A model generated the notes under the pieces. It did no database searches and was not told where the DNA came from. It worked only from the letters and a program-made list of their open reading frames with translations. The position numbers were made by a program, and so were the translations under genes. From Hornefia porci (GTDB taxonomy: Bacteria > Bacillota > Clostridia > Peptostreptococcales > Anaerovoracaceae), in the NCBI RefSeq assembly GCF_001940235.1, contig NZ_MJIE01000001.1:2108001-2172000 (forward strand): 64,000 nt of DNA. The letters are read 5' to 3'. This document shows positions 60,566-64,000 of the stretch, in pieces; positions within the stretch are counted from its first letter, which is position 1, and every line of letters begins with the position of its first letter.

Positions 60566-62281
60566 ATGCTAGATTCAAGCACAGCATTGATGTTACTGAT
60601 ATTACTGGGTGTCGTGATTCTTGTGATTCTGGTGATTGCCTTCATGTTTAATATGAAGAAATCAGAGGCGCGGAATGATCAGATACTCGGAGATCTTAAT
60701 GACTCGATCTCGGAACTTCAGAATAGAATGAACACCGTGGAAGGCGACCGGTCCGCCGTGATTGAGGTTGTTTCTCCCCGGGACACCGTGGAAGAGACTT
60801 CTGACACGGGCGACTGGGTGAGCTATTCCCGGGCTCCTGCGGATGAACCGTCGAAGGGACGGGAACTGCAGCCGGAATACGCGGAACAGGCGAGGCGTCC
60901 GAAGCCGGAAAAACGCACGAAGCGGAAACCGGATACGGCGAGGGAACCGGAACAGCCCCGCAGGGAAGCGGATACAGATGATTTCTGGTCTCAGTTTGAA
61001 CGTTCTGATTCGGGGACGGAATCAGGGAATATGGAAAGGCAGACCATGGAAGGGTACACTCCGGCGGCGCCGGCAGGAAGAAACCCGGACGTGGATTTTG
61101 GTATGTCTGCAGGCAGACATGGCACAGAGGGACGCTCCGGCTCCGGTCAGAGCCCTCTGGACCGTCAGATGGAACCCCGCCGCGGCGCGCATGCCGCACA
61201 GAGCGGCGGACTGCTGAACTCCTTCGGATTTGGAAGCCGGAAGGATGATACGATCGTAATTGAACATCGTCCGGAGGAGCGGTGGACAGAGGAAACGGAA
61301 CCGCAGCAGAGTGCACAGCAATACGCTGATTCGCAGAGACAGCCGCAGCCGCAGACTCCGCAATATGACGGACAGACAATGCAGCAGGAACAGCAGTACG
61401 GACAGCAGCAGTACGGCGATTCACAGAGACGGCCGCAGCCGCAGGCTCCGCAGTACGGCGGACAGGCGGTGCAGCAGCAGTCGCCTCAGTACGGACAGCG
61501 GCAGTACAGCGGTTCACAGAGACAGCCGCAGCCGCAGGCTCCGCAGTACGACGGACAGACGATGCAGCAGCAGCCGGCTCAGTACGGACAGCAGCAGTAC
61601 AGCGATTCGCAGAGACAGCCGCAGCCGCAGACCCCGCAGTACGGCGGACAGACGATGCAGCAGAAGTCGCCTCAGTACGGACAGCAGCAGTACGGCGATT
61701 CGCAGAGACAGCCGCAGCCGCAGGCTCCGCAGTACGGTGGACAGGCGATGCAGCAGCAGTCGCCTCAGTACGGACAGCAGCAGTACAGCGGTTCACAGAG
61801 ACAGCCGCAGCCACAGACTTCGCAATACAGCGATCGGCAGCAGCCGCAGACGCCGCAATACGGCGAACAGCAGATGCAGTTCCGGGCGCCCCGGTACGAT
61901 GGGCAGCCGGTGCAGTCTCAGGCACCGCAGTACGGCGGGCAGCCGCAGTCACAGACGTCACAGTACGGCGGGCAGCAGGTACAGCCTCAGGACAGTCAGA
62001 GACCGTCTTCGCTGGCCGAGCAGCTGCAGCAGGCTACACAGCGTATGCAGGAAATGGCGCAGCAGGCGAGAGATGCGGTTCCGCAGATGGATAACGCACG
62101 GAAGGATCTGATGGGACAGCGGTCGCAGAATGCGGTTCGGACACCGTCGGCGGAAAGAGCGCCGGATATGACACATCGGACCGCCCGGGACACAGCAAAT
62201 CATTATGTGGACAGGGAAAGCGGAACTGACAGACAGGGAAGAGTTTATTCTGTTGAGCAATTAAACGAGCAGATTAAATAG
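60566..62281 (+). CDS. Membrane-anchored Gln/Pro/Tyr-rich repeat protein
   Basis: The 571-residue protein has one N-terminal membrane helix (residues 7-29), a short coiled coil (about 35-55), a charged disordered region (to about 250) and then about five tandem 31-residue repeats rich in Gln, Pro, Tyr, Gly and Ser, decaying into shorter Gln-Tyr units up to about residue 475. The C-terminal tail is again charged. No family is recognised. The repeats are encoded by 93-bp DNA repeats at about 61317-61830. The next gene starts 33 bp later and also has Gln-rich parts, so they may work together at the membrane. Function is unknown. Confidence 0.8.
   Translation: MLDSSTALMLLILLGVVILVILVIAFMFNMKKSEARNDQILGDLNDSISELQNRMNTVEGDRSAVIEVVSPRDTVEETSDTGDWVSYSRAPADEPSKGRELQPEYAEQARRPKPEKRTKRKPDTAREPEQPRREADTDDFWSQFERSDSGTESGNMERQTMEGYTPAAPAGRNPDVDFGMSAGRHGTEGRSGSGQSPLDRQMEPRRGAHAAQSGGLLNSFGFGSRKDDTIVIEHRPEERWTEETEPQQSAQQYADSQRQPQPQTPQYDGQTMQQEQQYGQQQYGDSQRRPQPQAPQYGGQAVQQQSPQYGQRQYSGSQRQPQPQAPQYDGQTMQQQPAQYGQQQYSDSQRQPQPQTPQYGGQTMQQKSPQYGQQQYGDSQRQPQPQAPQYGGQAMQQQSPQYGQQQYSGSQRQPQPQTSQYSDRQQPQTPQYGEQQMQFRAPRYDGQPVQSQAPQYGGQPQSQTSQYGGQQVQPQDSQRPSSLAEQLQQATQRMQEMAQQARDAVPQMDNARKDLMGQRSQNAVRTPSAERAPDMTHRTARDTANHYVDRESGTDRQGRVYSVEQLNEQIK
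61317..61830 (+). repeat. 93-bp in-frame tandem repeats
   Basis: About five copies of a 93-bp unit (31 codons; consensus start QYGDSQRQPQPQAPQYGGQ) with few differences. Variation between copies, such as GlyAsp/SerGly/SerAsp after the first QY, alternates in blocks, which suggests recent duplication of two-unit segments. Confidence 0.85.
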
Positions 62282-62314
62282 ATTTAGAGAATTATTGTTA
62301 TGCAGGAGGCAGAT

Positions 62315-64000
62315 ATGATTTGTAAGAATTGCGGACATCTGTTGAACGATGGAGACAGGTTCTGTCCAAATTGCGGCGCAAGGGTCGCGGTGGAAGTTCC
62401 AGATGCGAAGGAAAAGCCGAGTACTCTCGACACCCTCGTATCCGGTCTCAATCGGACAGCGGAAAAGCGAGAGGGCCCGGTAGAGAAACCGCAGCAGGTC
62501 GAAGAGGCTGCTTCGGAGGAAGACACAAAGCCCCGGCATCACTTTCAGTTCGAGGAATTCAACTGGAATCTTGACGGTTATCCCACCGAAGACACCAAAA
62601 GGACCGAGGACATCGATTTCAACTGGGAGTCTGTCGTAGATGAACGCGAAAAATCCCGGGCAGCAGAGACTGACAGCGATCAGGAATTACTGAAGGATAA
62701 AATCAAATCAGAGAATTCCGGAAAAGATGAGCGGGAGCAGTCCTCCGGCGGAGAGAAAACAGCAGAGGAAGCGCATGAGCAGGAGCTTGAGGAGATGATT
62801 TTCGGAACAAAGGACCGGGAAGGAAATATCTCCGATACAACGAGACTTGACGAGGTTGAGGATCTGGATGATCTGAGCAAGACGACCAGAATCGACAAAT
62901 TCTATACGTACAACAAGAAAAACGAGGAATTCCAGGAACTTCTGGACAAGGAATACAACCGTCTGAAAGCCCAGATCGAGGCAGACGCCGCCAGAGATCA
63001 CGAGGCAGAGAGGGAGAAGCCGGAAGCGGACGTGAAAGCCGCGGCGGTATCTGATGCGGAGGCGGCAAAGGCAGAGCCGGCAGGCTCTCCGGAGCCTTCG
63101 GAGACGGAGAGCACGGAAGAATCCTTCGGAGGTACCGGCGAGACGCCGGCGTGGTTCGGCGGAAGCGGACAGCCTGAGGAGTCTGAGGCGTCCACAGAGG
63201 AGGAGTCCTCCGAATTCCCGAAGGAAGAACCGGAAGCGGAGCCCATCACGCTGCGCGACGATGTTCCCTCCGGCGAGGGCTTTGAGAAGGAAATCGAATC
63301 GGATATTCCGGAATATATCAACAGTCTGGATGCGGGAAATCTGTCCCTGGCCGAGCTGCTGAAGGCACAGACCAGACAGGAGGAAGAACCCTGGACGGAG
63401 CCGGCAGACTCTGTGATGGATGACATCCCGTCTGACTCGCTGTTCTCGATACCGAATGAGGAGAAGGTGGACGAGTTCTTTGACAGGACTCCGGCAGAAA
63501 CGGCTGCTGCACCGGCCGCAGAGCCTGCGGCTGAACCTGAGGGAACCGCCTTCGGGATGCCTACGCCGGCGGAGCCGGCATATGAAGCGCCTGCTGACCC
63601 GCTTTTCGGGACACAGACGGAGCCCGTTCGGGAAAGCGCGGCAGAACCCGCATATGAAGCCGAAGCTCCGGCCACTTTCAACTATGACGCACCCGCGGGA
63701 AGCGGTGCGGCGACCGGGCAGGAACAGCAGAGCGAGGACGATGAATTCCAGATTCCCGCGTTCATGAGAAACTCGGGATCAGGAGAACCTCTTAATGTAA
63801 TCGAGGATTTACCGACCGAACCTGCCGCAGGGTATTATGAACCGCCGCGGCAGGAGACACTGCAGCAGTATCAGCAGCCGCTGGACATGGCGCAGCAGGA
63901 GGTATCGAGGCAGTATCAGCAGCCGTCGGATATGCCGCGGCAGGAGATGCCGCAGCCGACACAGCAGAAGGTTCAGTACCTGGGAGTCGCGCTGGCGCAT
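62315..64000 (+). CDS. Zinc-ribbon protein with long acidic disordered region (C-terminus beyond window)
   Basis: The frame is open from ATG 62315 (GGAGG five bases upstream, in CAGGAGGCAGAT) to the window end, 562 codons, so the gene is cut. The N-terminal 25 residues form a zinc ribbon (ICKNCGHLL and FCPNCGARV). Most of the rest is acidic and disordered (rich in Glu, Asp, Ala, Pro), and from about residue 510 it becomes Gln-rich (QQYQQP, RQEMPQPTQQ). Zinc-ribbon proteins of this plan in clostridia often end in a membrane or helical domain; that part is not visible. It probably forms an operon with the Gln-rich protein upstream. Function is unknown. Confidence 0.85.
   Translation, partial: MICKNCGHLLNDGDRFCPNCGARVAVEVPDAKEKPSTLDTLVSGLNRTAEKREGPVEKPQQVEEAASEEDTKPRHHFQFEEFNWNLDGYPTEDTKRTEDIDFNWESVVDEREKSRAAETDSDQELLKDKIKSENSGKDEREQSSGGEKTAEEAHEQELEEMIFGTKDREGNISDTTRLDEVEDLDDLSKTTRIDKFYTYNKKNEEFQELLDKEYNRLKAQIEADAARDHEAEREKPEADVKAAAVSDAEAAKAEPAGSPEPSETESTEESFGGTGETPAWFGGSGQPEESEASTEEESSEFPKEEPEAEPITLRDDVPSGEGFEKEIESDIPEYINSLDAGNLSLAELLKAQTRQEEEPWTEPADSVMDDIPSDSLFSIPNEEKVDEFFDRTPAETAAAPAAEPAAEPEGTAFGMPTPAEPAYEAPADPLFGTQTEPVRESAAEPAYEAEAPATFNYDAPAGSGAATGQEQQSEDDEFQIPAFMRNSGSGEPLNVIEDLPTEPAAGYYEPPRQETLQQYQQPLDMAQQEVSRQYQQPSDMPRQEMPQPTQQKVQYLGVALAH

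Noticed and set aside
60696..61961. 421-codon minus-strand frame opposite the Gln-rich repeats
   Set aside because: It is a shadow of the 93-bp repeats; the plus-strand frame has a promoter, ribosome binding site and membrane anchor.

Overview
The window looks like chromosomal DNA from a strictly anaerobic, fairly GC-rich member of the Clostridia (Bacillota). The grounds are: CoA-dependent acid fermentation with oxygen-sensitive radical dehydratases, [FeFe]-hydrogenase maturases HydE/HydG/HydF, a FabK-type fatty acid operon closed by a MarR/FabT-like regulator, AGGAGG-type ribosome binding sites, TTGACA-17-TATAAT promoters and many 1-22 nt gene overlaps. An amino-acid-fermenting butyrate producer (Anaerovoracaceae/Family XIII-like) would fit, but the species cannot be fixed by eye. 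No rRNA, tRNA, intact mobile element or convincing CRISPR-Cas system was seen.

Layout. 1-8400: a fermentation operon with thiolase (cut by the window edge), CoA-transferase, 3-hydroxyacyl-CoA dehydrogenase, crotonase, two-subunit 2-hydroxyacyl-CoA dehydratase with its activator, and 4-hydroxybutyryl-CoA dehydratase. An iron-dependent alcohol dehydrogenase follows at 8860 under its own promoter. 10.1-16.2 kb: a RhuM-family remnant, a cobalamin adenosyltransferase, then a cell-wall set (alpha/beta hydrolase, membrane-anchored MurF-like ligase, D-Ala-D-Ala ligase, MATE exporter). 16.2-28.3 kb: CorA and EamA transporters, a duplicated structured non-coding element in front of a LysR gene, a GH13 amylase co-oriented with an unusual MerR fusion regulator, a divergent HisD-like dehydrogenase/permease/MATE operon, and an FGGY kinase.

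28.3-32.9 kb: a promoter plus terminator-bounded candidate small RNA or leader, then a TM1266-type regulator, HydE, HydG and HydF. 33.7-44.8 kb: a complete type II fatty acid operon (acpP, accBCDA, fabH, fabK, a nitronate-monooxygenase-like enzyme, fabD, fabG, fabF, fabZ, FabT-like regulator). It starts at a consensus promoter overlapped by a 42-bp near-perfect palindrome. An RND exporter follows. 48.5-57.7 kb: AEC transporter, ThrH, flavin reductase, AzlCD with a divergent LysR, patatin, sirtuin, SurE and a second, complete thiolase. 57.9-64 kb: polysaccharide deacetylase, two unknown proteins, a ferredoxin-like protein, and the start of a large zinc-ribbon protein cut by the window end.

How the parts fit. 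The first operon can carry 4-carbon (and possibly 2-hydroxy) acyl-CoAs through crotonyl-CoA to acetyl-CoA; excess reductant could leave as H2 through the hydrogenase that HydEFG matures. A recurring oddity is that many inter-gene gaps are filled with GC-rich imperfect tandem repeats that run right up to the next ribosome binding site.
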